A program made the translations under genes and the position numbers. A stretch of 64,000 nucleotides of DNA from the NCBI RefSeq assembly GCF_035325945.1, contig NZ_DAOKYX010000004.1, positions 80,912 through 144,911 of the forward strand, in the 5' to 3' direction. The notes beneath the pieces are model-generated. The model did not search any database and was not told the DNA's origin. It was given only the letters and a program-made list of their open reading frames with translations. Numbering within the stretch: the first letter of the stretch is position 1; each line of letters starts with the position of its first letter. Positions 43,572 through 52,027 of this stretch are shown here, piece by piece. This DNA comes from Parvibaculum sp035325945. Its GTDB lineage: Bacteria; Pseudomonadota; Alphaproteobacteria; Parvibaculales; Parvibaculaceae.

Positions 43572-43888
43572 TCGGCTTCGGCCGACTATGGCGATAAACG
43601 GGCTGTGTAATAAGCCATTCGGACCCGGGGGCGGTACCCGGCGCCTCCACCAGTTTCCCCTGTCGCGGCAGGGTCCATTGGGGGCGAAACAGGATCGACG
43701 AGGGTGTAAAGACAGTGCTTTTGCCCGGCATGGTTCCGCCGTTATCGGGCCGTCTTATAGTTGCCAACGACAACTATGCTGAGGCTGCTCTCGCTGCGTA
43801 ATGCAGTGCCAGCACTTCAAATCAAGCCCTTGCTCCTAGCAGGGTAAGGCGGGGTTCGGGGGTACCTGGCAACAGAAACCCCCACTTT
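43572..43888 (+). ncRNA. ssrA: tmRNA, circularly permuted two-piece alphaproteobacterial type
   Basis: Rescues stalled ribosomes and tags nascent proteins. Permuted order: the acceptor piece comes first and ends in CCACCA (43647-43652), with T-arm CCCGGGGGCGGTACCCGG and 3' acceptor strand CGCCTCC; a 27-nt spacer (43653-43679) is removed; the coding piece begins at 43680 with GGGGGCGAAACAGGATCGAC, whose first 7 nt pair with CGCCTCC. The tag frame at 43763-43801 encodes ANDNYAEAALAA followed by TAA. A GGGGGT/ACCCCC hairpin near 43858-43883 closes the coding piece. Outer ends are estimated. The sspB adaptor gene lies 1.1 kb downstream. Confidence 0.95.
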
Positions 43889-43913
43889 CTTCGCCGACGG
43901 GAGCTTCCCTGTC

Positions 43914-44881
43914 ATGCCGAATACCGATCAGNNNNNNNNNNNNNNNNNNNNNNNNNNNNNNNNNNNNNNNNNNNNNNNNNNNNNNNNNNNNNNNNNNNNN
44001 NNNNNNNNNNNNNNNNNNNNNNNNNNNNNNNCTCCATTGAGCCGCGGAACATCCATTTCGATTTCGACGCGCGTCTGCCGGTCAACTGGCATTCGGACGA
44101 TCCCGCCATCAGCCATTTCTACGACGCCCTGTCCCTCACCTTTCCCGAGGGCGAGCGCTTCTTCATCGAAAGCGTGCGCCGCTTCGAAAGCCGCATCGAA
44201 GATCCGGCGCTGAGGCGCGACGTGCGGGCCTTCACCGCGCAGGAGGCAACCCACTCGCGCGAGCATTCCGCCTATAATCGCCTCCTCGGCGCGCGAGGTA
44301 TCCCGGTCGAGCGTTTCGAACGCCTCATGCGCCGGGCAATGAGTGTGTCGCAGCGCTGGATTCCGGCAAAGACGCAGCTTGCCGTCACCTGCGCCTATGA
44401 GCACTACACCGCGCTCTTTGCCGAATCGATCCTCGGCGATCCGCGCGTCATGGCCGGGGCGCACCCGCTCTATCGCGATCTCTGGCGCTGGCATGCCATG
44501 GAGGAGGAAGAGCACAAGGCCGTCGCCTTCGATGTCTACCGCACCGTCGCGCCGGGCCTTTCCGGCTATCTCCGCCGCGTGCTCGCCATGGGCGTCGCCA
44601 CTGTCGATTTCATGATCGCCATTCCGCTCCTCCAGGCATGGCTCATGGCCAAGAGCGGCGAGTTCCGGAACCTGCGTTCCTGGATGCGCGCCTTCCGCCA
44701 TCTCTGGATTTCGCCGGGCGTCTGGCGCCGCGTCATGTTCGGCGTGTTCGCCTATTTCGCGCCGGGATTTCATCCATCGCGCCGCCGCCTCGCGCCGGAA
44801 GTGCTCGCCTGGCGCGCGCATTACCGCGCCACGAAAAGCAGGACGGCGGAAATGAGCCCGGGTCTTTTCGGCGAAGGCTGA
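43914..44881 (+). CDS. Predicted metal-dependent hydrolase (PF10118 family), 5' part in assembly gap
   Basis: After the gap, 283 codons are open from 44032: SIEPRNIHFDFDARLPVNWH, then ALSLTFPEGERFFIESVRRF, FTAQEATHSREHSAYN, CAYEHYTALFAESIL and LWRWHAMEEEEHKAVAFDVY. Spaced Glu and ExxH pairs (EGERFF, EATHSREH, EYHT-like, EEEHKAVAF) give a ferritin-like di-iron helix bundle, which is how this family is usually viewed despite its hydrolase name. ATG 43914 (MPNTDQ) just before the gap is a plausible start but cannot be linked in frame. It lies between tmRNA and sspB; function unknown. Confidence 0.82.
43932..44031. other. Assembly gap (100 N)
   Basis: Exactly 100 N, true length unknown; it removes the N-terminal coding part of the PF10118 gene. 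Confidence 0.98.
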
Positions 44882-45035
44882 AAGCACATCGCGGACTTGC
44901 GCGCGGCGCCCCTTTGCATCAGGAATGCCGTCTGCGCGTTTCCGCTCGCCATCTGGACCTTGCGGGCAAACGCTGATTGAATCATGACGATACGCCCGGC
45001 CGCCCGAGTCGGGCCTGTTGCGTTGGGAGACGAGC

Positions 45036-45509
45036 TTGGCCGAAGATCTGATGCGGTACGACCTGATGGCGCAGGAAGCGCTGCGAGGCGTCATTCGCCG
45101 CGCCCTCGAAGTTGCGCAGAAGAAGGGCCTGCCCGGCGAGCACCATTTCTACATTTCCTTGCGCACCGATGCGCCGGGCGTGGAAATCTCGGAAAAGCTC
45201 CGCAAGCAATATCCCGAAGAGATCACCATCGTTCTCCAGCACCAGTTCTGGAATCTCGAAGTACGCGAGGACGGCTTCTCCGTCGATCTCACCTTCAACA
45301 AGATCCCGGAAACGCTCGTCGTGCCCTACTCGGCCGTGCAGGCTTTCTTCGACCCGAGCGTCCAGTTCGGCCTTCAGTTCGAAGTGGCGAAACCCGAAGG
45401 CGCTCCCGCCCCGACCGAGGCGCCGAAGCCCACGCCCGAGAAGGACGAGCAGCCCTCGTCGCCGGGCGATTCCGCCGTGGTCAGCCTCGACGCCTTCCGC
45501 AAGAAATAG
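45036..45509 (+). CDS. sspB: SspB-family ClpXP adaptor (alpha type)
   Basis: Binds ssrA-tagged proteins and hands them to ClpXP. 157 aa from TTG 45036, chosen because GGGAG lies 6 bp upstream and the product then opens MAEDLMRYDLMAQEALRGVI as in the family. Peptide-binding core: KKGLPGEHHFYISLRTDAPG, EITIVLQHQFWNLEVREDGF, LVVPYSAVQAFFDPSVQFGL. A flexible Pro/Glu linker (PAPTEAPKPTPEKDEQ) ends in the ClpX-docking-like VVSLDAFRKK. Close to the tmRNA gene that writes the tag it reads. Confidence 0.92.
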   Translation: MAEDLMRYDLMAQEALRGVIRRALEVAQKKGLPGEHHFYISLRTDAPGVEISEKLRKQYPEEITIVLQHQFWNLEVREDGFSVDLTFNKIPETLVVPYSAVQAFFDPSVQFGLQFEVAKPEGAPAPTEAPKPTPEKDEQPSSPGDSAVVSLDAFRKK

Positions 45510-45632
45510 CCGCCTCCGCCTGCCGGGAGCACGCGCCGGGCCCCCCTCGCCGCGCGGGCGCTCCTTGGCCGCGCCTCCCGCGCGTGCTAAATCAGCGCCA
45601 AATTCGAATGGCCTGTAGAGGGAGAGCGCGAA

Positions 45633-47024
45633 ATGACGAAGACCCGGACGGAAACCGATACATTCGGCCCCATCGAAGTTGCGGCCGACCGGTATTGGGG
45701 TGCGCAGGCGGAGCGCAGCCGCGGCAATTTCAGGATCGGCTGGGAAAAGCAGCCGCTTCCCATCGTCCGCGCCCTCGGCATCGTCAAGCGCGCGGCCGCC
45801 GAAACCAACATGGCGCTTGACAGACTCGATCCGAAGATCGGCGAGGCGATCGTCAAGGCCGCGCAGGAAGTGATCGAAGGAAAGCTCGACGACCACTTCC
45901 CCCTCGTCGTCTGGCAGACGGGCTCGGGCACGCAGTCCAACATGAACGCGAACGAGGTCATCTCGAACCGCGCCATCGAAATGCTCGGCGGCGAGATGGG
46001 CTCCAAGAAGCCCGTTCATCCGAACGACCACGTCAACATGTCGCAATCGTCGAACGACACCTATCCGACGGCCATGCATGTCGCCTGTTCGGAAGAGATC
46101 GTTCACCGCCTCATCCCCGCGCTCCAGAAGCTGCGCAACGCGCTGAACGACAAGGCGCAGGCGTGGAAGTCGATCATCAAGATCGGCCGCACGCACACGC
46201 AGGACGCGACGCCGCTCACGCTCGGCCAGGAATTTTCGGGCTACACCCAGCAGATCGAGAATGGCATCGCGCGCATCGAGCAGACGCTGCCGATGCTGAT
46301 GCAGCTCGCGCAGGGCGGCACCGCCGTCGGCACCGGCCTCAACGCGCCTGTCGGCTTCGCCGAGAAGGTCGCGGAGCGCATCGCCGCCATCACCGGCCTG
46401 CCCTTCACCACGGCGCCCAACAAGTTCGAGGCGCTCGCCGCGCATGATGCGATGGTCTTCAGCCATGGCGCGATCAACACGGTCGCCGCTTCGCTCTTCA
46501 AGATCGCCAACGACATCCGCTTCCTCGGCTCCGGCCCGCGCTCGGGCCTCGGCGAGCTTGCGCTGCCGGAAAACGAGCCTGGCTCGTCGATCATGCCGGG
46601 CAAGGTGAACCCGACCCAGTGCGAGGCGATGACGCAGGTTTGCGCGCAGATCTTCGGCAATCACGCGACGCTTACCTTCGCGGGCAGCCAGGGCCATTTC
46701 GAGCTGAACGTCTTCAACCCCGTCATGGCCTACAACTTCCTCCAGTCCGTGCGTCTGATGGCGGATGCGGCGGTGAGCTTCACCGACAATTGCGTCGTCG
46801 GCATCGTCGCCCGCGAGGACAATATCAAGGCGGCGCTCGAACGCTCGCTGATGCTCGTGACCGCGCTCGCGCCGAAGATCGGCTATGACAACGCCGCGAA
46901 GATCGCCAAGACCGCGCACAAGAACGGCACCACGCTTCGCGATGAAGCGGTCGGTGGCGGCTATGTCACGAATGAGGAATTCGACGCCATCGTCCGGCCC
47001 GAGAAGATGATCGCGCCGGAGTGA
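45633..47024 (+). CDS. fumC: Fumarate hydratase, class II
   Basis: TCA-cycle fumarate to malate, iron-independent tetramer. 463 aa. Signature GSSIMPGKVNPTQCEAMTQV (residues ~316-335) with catalytic Ser, plus VWQTGSGTQSNMNANEVIS, KPVHPNDHVNMSQSSNDTYP, GRTHTQDATPLTLGQE and TGLNAPVGFAEKVAE. GAGGG lies upstream of ATG 45633. A 13-bp hairpin follows, and an RHH_4 gene starts 59 bp downstream. Confidence 0.97.
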   Translation: MTKTRTETDTFGPIEVAADRYWGAQAERSRGNFRIGWEKQPLPIVRALGIVKRAAAETNMALDRLDPKIGEAIVKAAQEVIEGKLDDHFPLVVWQTGSGTQSNMNANEVISNRAIEMLGGEMGSKKPVHPNDHVNMSQSSNDTYPTAMHVACSEEIVHRLIPALQKLRNALNDKAQAWKSIIKIGRTHTQDATPLTLGQEFSGYTQQIENGIARIEQTLPMLMQLAQGGTAVGTGLNAPVGFAEKVAERIAAITGLPFTTAPNKFEALAAHDAMVFSHGAINTVAASLFKIANDIRFLGSGPRSGLGELALPENEPGSSIMPGKVNPTQCEAMTQVCAQIFGNHATLTFAGSQGHFELNVFNPVMAYNFLQSVRLMADAAVSFTDNCVVGIVAREDNIKAALERSLMLVTALAPKIGYDNAAKIAKTAHKNGTTLRDEAVGGGYVTNEEFDAIVRPEKMIAPE

Positions 47025-47036
47025 CCTGATAAAACC

Positions 47037-47068
47037 ATGTCATCCCGGCCTCCGCGCCGGGATGACAT
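47037..47068. repeat. Palindromic hairpin after fumC (possible terminator or REP-like element)
   Basis: 13-bp perfect inverted repeat (ATGTCATCCCGGC / GCCGGGATGACAT, 47037-47049 with 47056-47068) with a 6-nt loop. No T-run follows on the plus strand; TTTT follows on the minus strand. GTCATCCCGG-type palindromes are often dispersed in alphaproteobacterial genomes, so it may be a repeat family member. Confidence 0.6.
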
Positions 47069-47083
47069 CCGAAGGATCGGCGC

Positions 47084-47317
47084 ATGCCCGCAGAGATCAA
47101 GCGCTCCGTCACCATTGCCGGCCACCGCACCTCGATCTCGCTCGAACGCCCCTTCTGGGACGCGCTGAAGGAAATCGCCTGCTCGCTGGATGTATCGGTG
47201 AACGAGCTTGTGCGCCGCATCGACGAGGCGCGCGACAGCGAGGGCAATCTTTCAGGCGCCGTCCGCGTCTATATTCTCGCGCATTTCAAGACCAAGGCCG
47301 CCTCCTGCGCGACGTGA
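47084..47317 (+). CDS. Small ribbon-helix-helix protein (RHH_4 type)
   Basis: 77 aa. Ribbon-helix-helix pattern: strand RSVTIAGHRTSISLERPFWD, helix ALKEIACSLDVSVNELVRRI, then LSGAVRVYILAHF, matching PF13467-type proteins common in alphaproteobacteria next to fumC and DUF4169. RHH folds usually bind DNA as dimers; the regulatory target of this group is not known. It starts 59 bp after fumC beyond a hairpin and is convergent with the AsmA-like gene. Confidence 0.85.
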   Translation: MPAEIKRSVTIAGHRTSISLERPFWDALKEIACSLDVSVNELVRRIDEARDSEGNLSGAVRVYILAHFKTKAASCAT

Positions 47318-47359
47318 ACGCATGGCGCCCGAGCGTTTCCAGAAAATGTGGGAAATGCT

Positions 47360-50300
47360 CTAGTTCAGCGACGCCTTCGGTTCCGGCCGCGCCATGGGCA
47401 GCGGAACGCCCGCCGCCGCCGGGGCCTTGTCGGCAGTCTCCTCCGCGCCAAGGCCGATGAGCTTCTTCAGCTCCTTCGGGATGAACTTCAGACCCGCCTT
47501 CTCGGCCGTCTCCTTGAGGAGCCGTGTCGAGACAAAACTCTGGAGCGCCGCCGTGTCGATGCGCCGCTCGACGGCGCCGACCTTGCCCGCAGCGGTGATC
47601 GTGAAGGCGGGCGCGCCTTCGGGATCAGCGAGCGTCACTTCCAGCTCGCTGTCCGCGGCGAGCCGCGCCAGATCGAACATGGCGGCGAGTTTCGCCGTGC
47701 CGCCCTTGAGTTCGAGCCCTTCCTTGCGGAAGCTCACCACCGCATCCTTCATCGTGAAGTCGCCCTCGAGCCCGCTGACCGGCGTATTGCCCTTGCCGAA
47801 CGCGCTTTCCTGCAACGCGGTAAAATCGTCGAGCGAGCGGAGCTTCTTCAGCCCGTCGCTGAAGGCAGGCAGGTTCATGGGCGCCAGCCCCGCGCTGCGC
47901 GTCCGGAACGAACCTGCGCCGGACACGGACGAGATGAGCGCAAGCCAGCTCCGCCCTTGCCCTTCGAGTTCCGCATTGATGTCCATCCGGCCCGTGCCGA
48001 AGGACACGCCGAAGACTTGCGGCCCGACAAGCGCGATATCCGCCCCCTCGACGGCGATATTGAGCCCGATGCCCGGCTCGCCCGAGGCGCCACCCTCGAA
48101 GCGCGCGCCGATGGTGGCGTTGCCGTCCGCAAATCTCGCCTTGAAGGGCGTAGCCGAAAGCACGCCCTTCGCCAGCGTAAGGCGCATGTCGTTCCTGTCG
48201 AGGCGAAGCGTGCCGAGTTTCAGCGTGCCGGCCTTCAGCGCGACATCGCCATCGAATGTTCCGAGGACGGACCAGTCGAGCGGCGCTGCAGGCCATGCCG
48301 TGCGGTCCACCGCCCCGGTCGTGGCGAAGACGGGCGTGAGATCGATCACATTCGCTTCGAGCTTCGCACTCAGTTGCGGCCGCTTGTCCTCGCCGCCCGC
48401 GCCATAGGTCGCATCGCCGGAGAGATGAAAATTCCCGGCCACGGTTTCCAGATTGGTGAGTGCGAGCGCCGCGCCATCCGCCTGCACATCGGTCGAAAGG
48501 ACGAAGCTCGGTCCGCCCGCCTGCGCGACCGCGAAGGACGAGACGGCGGGAGACGCCCCCGCCGCGGCGAGAACCGAGGTCATGGTCGAGGCCGAAATAT
48601 CGACATGGCCGGCAAAGCTCGGCGCTCCCAGAGGATCGGTGAGCGCGCCCTTCGCGACGAGCGTCCCCTCGCCCACATTGACGCGCAGCGCGGTGTCGTA
48701 TGGCTTGTCCGCCGCACCGCTCAGTTGCAGCGACATGGTGCCCGCGCCCGTCAGCCCGTCGCCGGGCTTCAATCCCAGAAGCCGCAGGAGCGCCCGCCCG
48801 TCGCCATTCATCCCGTTGGCGATGAGGTCCACCCGGTCGACATTGCCGTCGGCCGTGCGCCCGCGCTTCAGCACCGCGTCGACGCGGCTCGAGCCGATCG
48901 CACCCTTGACGACGATGGTGTCTAGCTTGGCCTGGCTGTCCACCGCCTCGCCGGCCGTGCCGTCGAAGGCAAGCTGCACCGGCCCCTCCATGCCGGGCGC
49001 CGCGATGCCCGCGAGCCTGAGAAGGCCGTCGGCTTTCTGCGCATCGATCGTGCCGTGGAAATTGCCCTGCAGCGCGGCGAGCTTCGCCGCCGTCATGCCC
49101 TGCACCGTCCCGGCAAATGCGACCTTCGCCCCGGCGAGATCGGCGGCATTGAAGCGGCGCACCTCGAGCCCGCTTGCCGTCATTGCGGCCGAGGCATCGA
49201 GCCCCGCGACCGTTTCACCGGCAATGGTGAGCCTTTCGGCCGTCACCGTCAGATCGGCGTCGCTGCCATCGAGAAGGTCTGACAGCTTCGGCCCATCCTG
49301 CGGCCAGAGCGCGATAAGCGGATCGAGATCGAATTTTCCGGCCGCAAGCGTGCCGCTGACATGCCTGCGGCCATCCATCGCGGCGAAGGAGAGATCGCCC
49401 TTGAGCGCGGCGGGCTCCGGGCTTGCGGCATAGGCAGCCCTGAGATTGCGGAAGTCGAGGCGCTCTGGCGTGAGCCTCACATCGGACGCGATCGAGAAAG
49501 GCCGGCCCGGCTCCTTCGCCAGCACCTGCGGCACTTGCGGCGCGGGCGCGGCGCCATCGGCCTTCCTGTCGCCGGGCTCGACATGGAGCGAGGAAAGCCA
49601 GGCCGAGAGCGCCGCCAGATTTCGGCTCGCCACGCCGACCTTGCCCTCGAACCGCCCCTCGCTATCGTCCTGCTGCAGCGCGCCGCTCAGCTCGAACTGC
49701 GTGCCGCCGCCGATGTCGCCCGCGGCGCGGCCGATGGTGAGCTTGCCGCCGCGCAACGAGAGATCGAGAGCCGCCTCCTTGACGAGCACGTCATGGACGA
49801 GAAGACCCGCCACGCGCACATCCGCATCGGCATCGAACCATTGCGGCAGGGGAAGGCCCGCCAGCGATCCGAGCGGCACCTTGCCGTCCGCCGCGAACTC
49901 CTCGAGGCGATCAACCACCGGATCAAGCGTCAGCGCCTCGCCCGCAAGGCTGAGCGACGCCTTCGGCCGGCCCGACCAATCGGCCTTGCCCTCGCCCTTG
50001 AGCGTCGTCCCCGCCATGGCGACGACGAGATTGCGGAAATTCGCGCCATCGCCGCCGGCGACGATACCGGCCTCGACCCTGAACGGCGCATGCGCCTTCT
50101 GCCCGCCATCCGCCTTCGTGGTTCCGATCTCGAGGCTGCCCGTACCGTCGATCCTCGAAGCCGACGAGAAGCCGGTCGAAACGCCGGAAAAAAGCACCTT
50201 GGCGGGGGCGGCGCGGCTTTGCAGCTCGGCGGTTATGGGGAATGCTCTGTGGCCGGAGAAATTTCCGATGGCGAGCCGAAGCGCGAAAGGCGCATCGGCG

Positions 50301-50878
50301 ACATCGAAGGCGAGATCGGCCCGCATGGGTCCCATGAGCGAGGTTGCGATCACGGCGCCTTCCAGATGGTCGATCCGCCAGCTCCGTCCGCTGCGATGGT
50401 CTGCATAGGTGATCGTGCCGTCGATGAACGACGCCTTTTCAAGGCTGACCGAGGAGAGGCCGAAAAAGCCGTCCTCCTGCACCGGGCCGGAGACGAGCCC
50501 CTGCCAGTTTCTGGTTCCGTCGGCCAGAACCTCGAAATGGATCTGCGGCCGCGACACGGTCACGCTGGTGACGCTGATCTTTCCGCTGAGAAGCGGCGCA
50601 AGCGCGACCTCAGCATCGATCTGCCCGAGCCGGGCGAAGTCGGAATTCTCCGCGCCGCCGAGATTGGCGAGCGAAACATCGTTGAGCGTGAGATGGGGCG
50701 CCGGCAGGACGACGAAGCTGATATCGCCTCCGATCCTGAGTTCGCGCCCGGTGAGCTTTCCGCCCTGCGCCTCGATCTCGTTGCGAAAGCTGTTCCAGTC
50801 GATGAATGTCGGCCCCACCAGCGCCGCGATGAGCAGAACGACGATGATCGCTGCAATGGTGGACAGGACGGAATTCAA
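47360..50878 (-). CDS. AsmA-family protein, large inner-membrane-anchored
   Basis: 1172 aa. One N-terminal membrane helix (STIAAIIVVLLIAALVGPTF) then AsmA signature IDWNSFRNEIEAQGGKLTGR and RELRIGGDISFVVLPAPHLT, DVSLAN; a very long repeat-rich beta region of DUF748/AsmA style (alternating strands, G-D rich), ending in SGAGSFRTRSAGLAPMNLPA, AKLAAMFDLARL and a short C-terminal tail. Such proteins span the periplasm and are linked to lipid transport and outer-membrane assembly. The ATG at 50878 is well placed. Divergent from the DUF4169 gene. Confidence 0.88.
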   Translation of the reverse strand: MNSVLSTIAAIIVVLLIAALVGPTFIDWNSFRNEIEAQGGKLTGRELRIGGDISFVVLPAPHLTLNDVSLANLGGAENSDFARLGQIDAEVALAPLLSGKISVTSVTVSRPQIHFEVLADGTRNWQGLVSGPVQEDGFFGLSSVSLEKASFIDGTITYADHRSGRSWRIDHLEGAVIATSLMGPMRADLAFDVADAPFALRLAIGNFSGHRAFPITAELQSRAAPAKVLFSGVSTGFSSASRIDGTGSLEIGTTKADGGQKAHAPFRVEAGIVAGGDGANFRNLVVAMAGTTLKGEGKADWSGRPKASLSLAGEALTLDPVVDRLEEFAADGKVPLGSLAGLPLPQWFDADADVRVAGLLVHDVLVKEAALDLSLRGGKLTIGRAAGDIGGGTQFELSGALQQDDSEGRFEGKVGVASRNLAALSAWLSSLHVEPGDRKADGAAPAPQVPQVLAKEPGRPFSIASDVRLTPERLDFRNLRAAYAASPEPAALKGDLSFAAMDGRRHVSGTLAAGKFDLDPLIALWPQDGPKLSDLLDGSDADLTVTAERLTIAGETVAGLDASAAMTASGLEVRRFNAADLAGAKVAFAGTVQGMTAAKLAALQGNFHGTIDAQKADGLLRLAGIAAPGMEGPVQLAFDGTAGEAVDSQAKLDTIVVKGAIGSSRVDAVLKRGRTADGNVDRVDLIANGMNGDGRALLRLLGLKPGDGLTGAGTMSLQLSGAADKPYDTALRVNVGEGTLVAKGALTDPLGAPSFAGHVDISASTMTSVLAAAGASPAVSSFAVAQAGGPSFVLSTDVQADGAALALTNLETVAGNFHLSGDATYGAGGEDKRPQLSAKLEANVIDLTPVFATTGAVDRTAWPAAPLDWSVLGTFDGDVALKAGTLKLGTLRLDRNDMRLTLAKGVLSATPFKARFADGNATIGARFEGGASGEPGIGLNIAVEGADIALVGPQVFGVSFGTGRMDINAELEGQGRSWLALISSVSGAGSFRTRSAGLAPMNLPAFSDGLKKLRSLDDFTALQESAFGKGNTPVSGLEGDFTMKDAVVSFRKEGLELKGGTAKLAAMFDLARLAADSELEVTLADPEGAPAFTITAAGKVGAVERRIDTAALQSFVSTRLLKETAEKAGLKFIPKELKKLIGLGAEETADKAPAAAGVPLPMARPEPKASLN

Positions 50879-51028
50879 CTCTATCTCCGGGTATCGGCGA
50901 CAACGGGCGTGGCGGCGAAAGCGATTTCACTCCGCCGGGAGTTTCTCGTCGTCCGGTGTTCGCCTAGACTCCGGCTCGGCGTAGAAGAAACGTTCTGGCG
51001 TAGATTGCTGCCAATTTGCGGGCAAATT

Positions 51029-51292
51029 ATGGTTTCAGATAACGGCAATATCATAGACCTGTCCAAATTACGTAAAAACGAACGCGACGAGAAGAAGCGT
51101 CGCGAACGCGCCGAAAAGGAAACGCGCGCCGCGGCCAATCGCGTACGTTTCGGCCGGACGGGGGCCGAGAAGCGAAAGGCGAAACTCGAACACGAACGCC
51201 AGGCGCGCCTCCATGAGGGAAACCGCATCGAGCGGAAACCCGCCGCGCCGGATGATGACGACCTTACGCCGCCGGAAGGCTCCCGGGGATAG
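51029..51292 (+). CDS. DUF4169-family small basic protein
   Basis: 87 aa from ATG 51029. Begins VSDNGNIIDLSKLRKNERDE and continues with Lys/Arg/Glu-rich helix KKRRERAEKETRAAANRVRF, then the family signature RVRFGRTGAEKRKAKLEHER. DUF4169 members usually sit beside fumC and an RHH_4 gene; here they are present, but the AsmA-like gene lies between. Function unknown. No signal peptide. The acidic-to-polar end (DDDDLTPPEGSRG) is variable. The longer frame running upstream is antisense of the AsmA-like gene and is not coding. Confidence 0.82.
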   Translation: MVSDNGNIIDLSKLRKNERDEKKRRERAEKETRAAANRVRFGRTGAEKRKAKLEHERQARLHEGNRIERKPAAPDDDDLTPPEGSRG

Positions 51293-51367
51293 ATCATCCC
51301 CTCCGCCCGCATAGTCGCAAATTAGAGAACACCGGCCCTTGCGCGCCCGCTTGCCTCGATGTAACTT

Positions 51368-51388
51368 ACTAACCAGTCAGTTATTAGT
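51368..51388. promoter_or_regulatory. Possible TetR operator
   Basis: Imperfect palindrome with ACTAA (51368-51372) and TTAGT (51384-51388) arms around AACCAGTCAGTTA, 8 bp before the TetR start. The ACTRACTGGTTAGT-like core resembles operators of TetR/efflux operons. Confidence 0.5.
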
Positions 51389-51396
51389 GAGACGCC

Positions 51397-52023
51397 ATGC
51401 CCCACGCAAGCAAGCGACGGCGACGCAAGGAGGCCCGCCCTGCCGAGATCATGGCGGCGGCGCTGACGCTCTTTTCCGAGCGCGGCTTCGCGGCGACCCG
51501 TCTCGACGATGTGGCCGAGACGGCCGGCGTCAGCAAGGCGACGATCTATCTCTATTTCAACAGCAAGGTGGAACTCTTCAAGGCGATGGTCCGCGAGATC
51601 GCCTCGGCGCGGATTGGCGCGGCCGAGGCGCTGGTCGAGGGCTTCGAGGGGCCCTCGCCCGAGCTCATCCGTGAACTGATCGAAGTCCTTTCCGGCATCG
51701 TCGCCCTGCCCCAGATACGGGCCATCATGAAGGTCGTGCTCGCCGAAGCCGGAAACTTTCCCGACATTGCCGCCTTCTACCGCGACGAAATTGCGCTTCG
51801 CGGCCTGAAAAGCGTTTCGCGCATCATCGAGCGCGGCGTCGACCGGGGCGAATTCAGGCCCTGCGATCCCGTCGCCACGGCGCAGAGCGTCATCTTCCCC
51901 ATTCTCATGAACGCGCTTGCCGGAGAGATTTTCGGCGCGATGAAGGAATTCGACGCCGCGAAATTCACGAGCAGCCATCTCGATTTCGTCCTGCGCGGCC
52001 TCGCCGCCGATGGAGGGGCCTGA
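51397..52023 (+). CDS. TetR/AcrR-family transcriptional repressor
   Basis: 208 aa. N-terminal HTH: EIMAAALTLFSERGFAATRL, DDVAETAGVSKATIYLYFNS, KVELFKAMVREI. The C-terminal effector domain (TetR_C type) is variable: EVLSGIVALPQIRAIMKVV, LAEAGNFPDIAAFYRDEI. First gene of an operon encoding a HlyD-like lipoprotein, ABC ATPase and ABC permease, so it probably senses their substrate and represses the whole unit, including itself, through the palindrome just upstream. The HlyD gene starts 4 bp after its stop. Confidence 0.93.
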   Translation: MPHASKRRRRKEARPAEIMAAALTLFSERGFAATRLDDVAETAGVSKATIYLYFNSKVELFKAMVREIASARIGAAEALVEGFEGPSPELIRELIEVLSGIVALPQIRAIMKVVLAEAGNFPDIAAFYRDEIALRGLKSVSRIIERGVDRGEFRPCDPVATAQSVIFPILMNALAGEIFGAMKEFDAAKFTSSHLDFVLRGLAADGGA

Positions 52024-52027
52024 ACCC

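Noticed and set aside
44982..46919. 645-codon minus-strand open frame
   Set aside because: Antisense of sspB and fumC, both strongly supported; composition is that of GC-rich shadow frames.
49361..51292. 643-codon open frame on the plus strand
   Set aside because: Antisense of the AsmA-like gene with Arg/Glu/Ala-rich translation; only its last 87 codons (DUF4169) are real.
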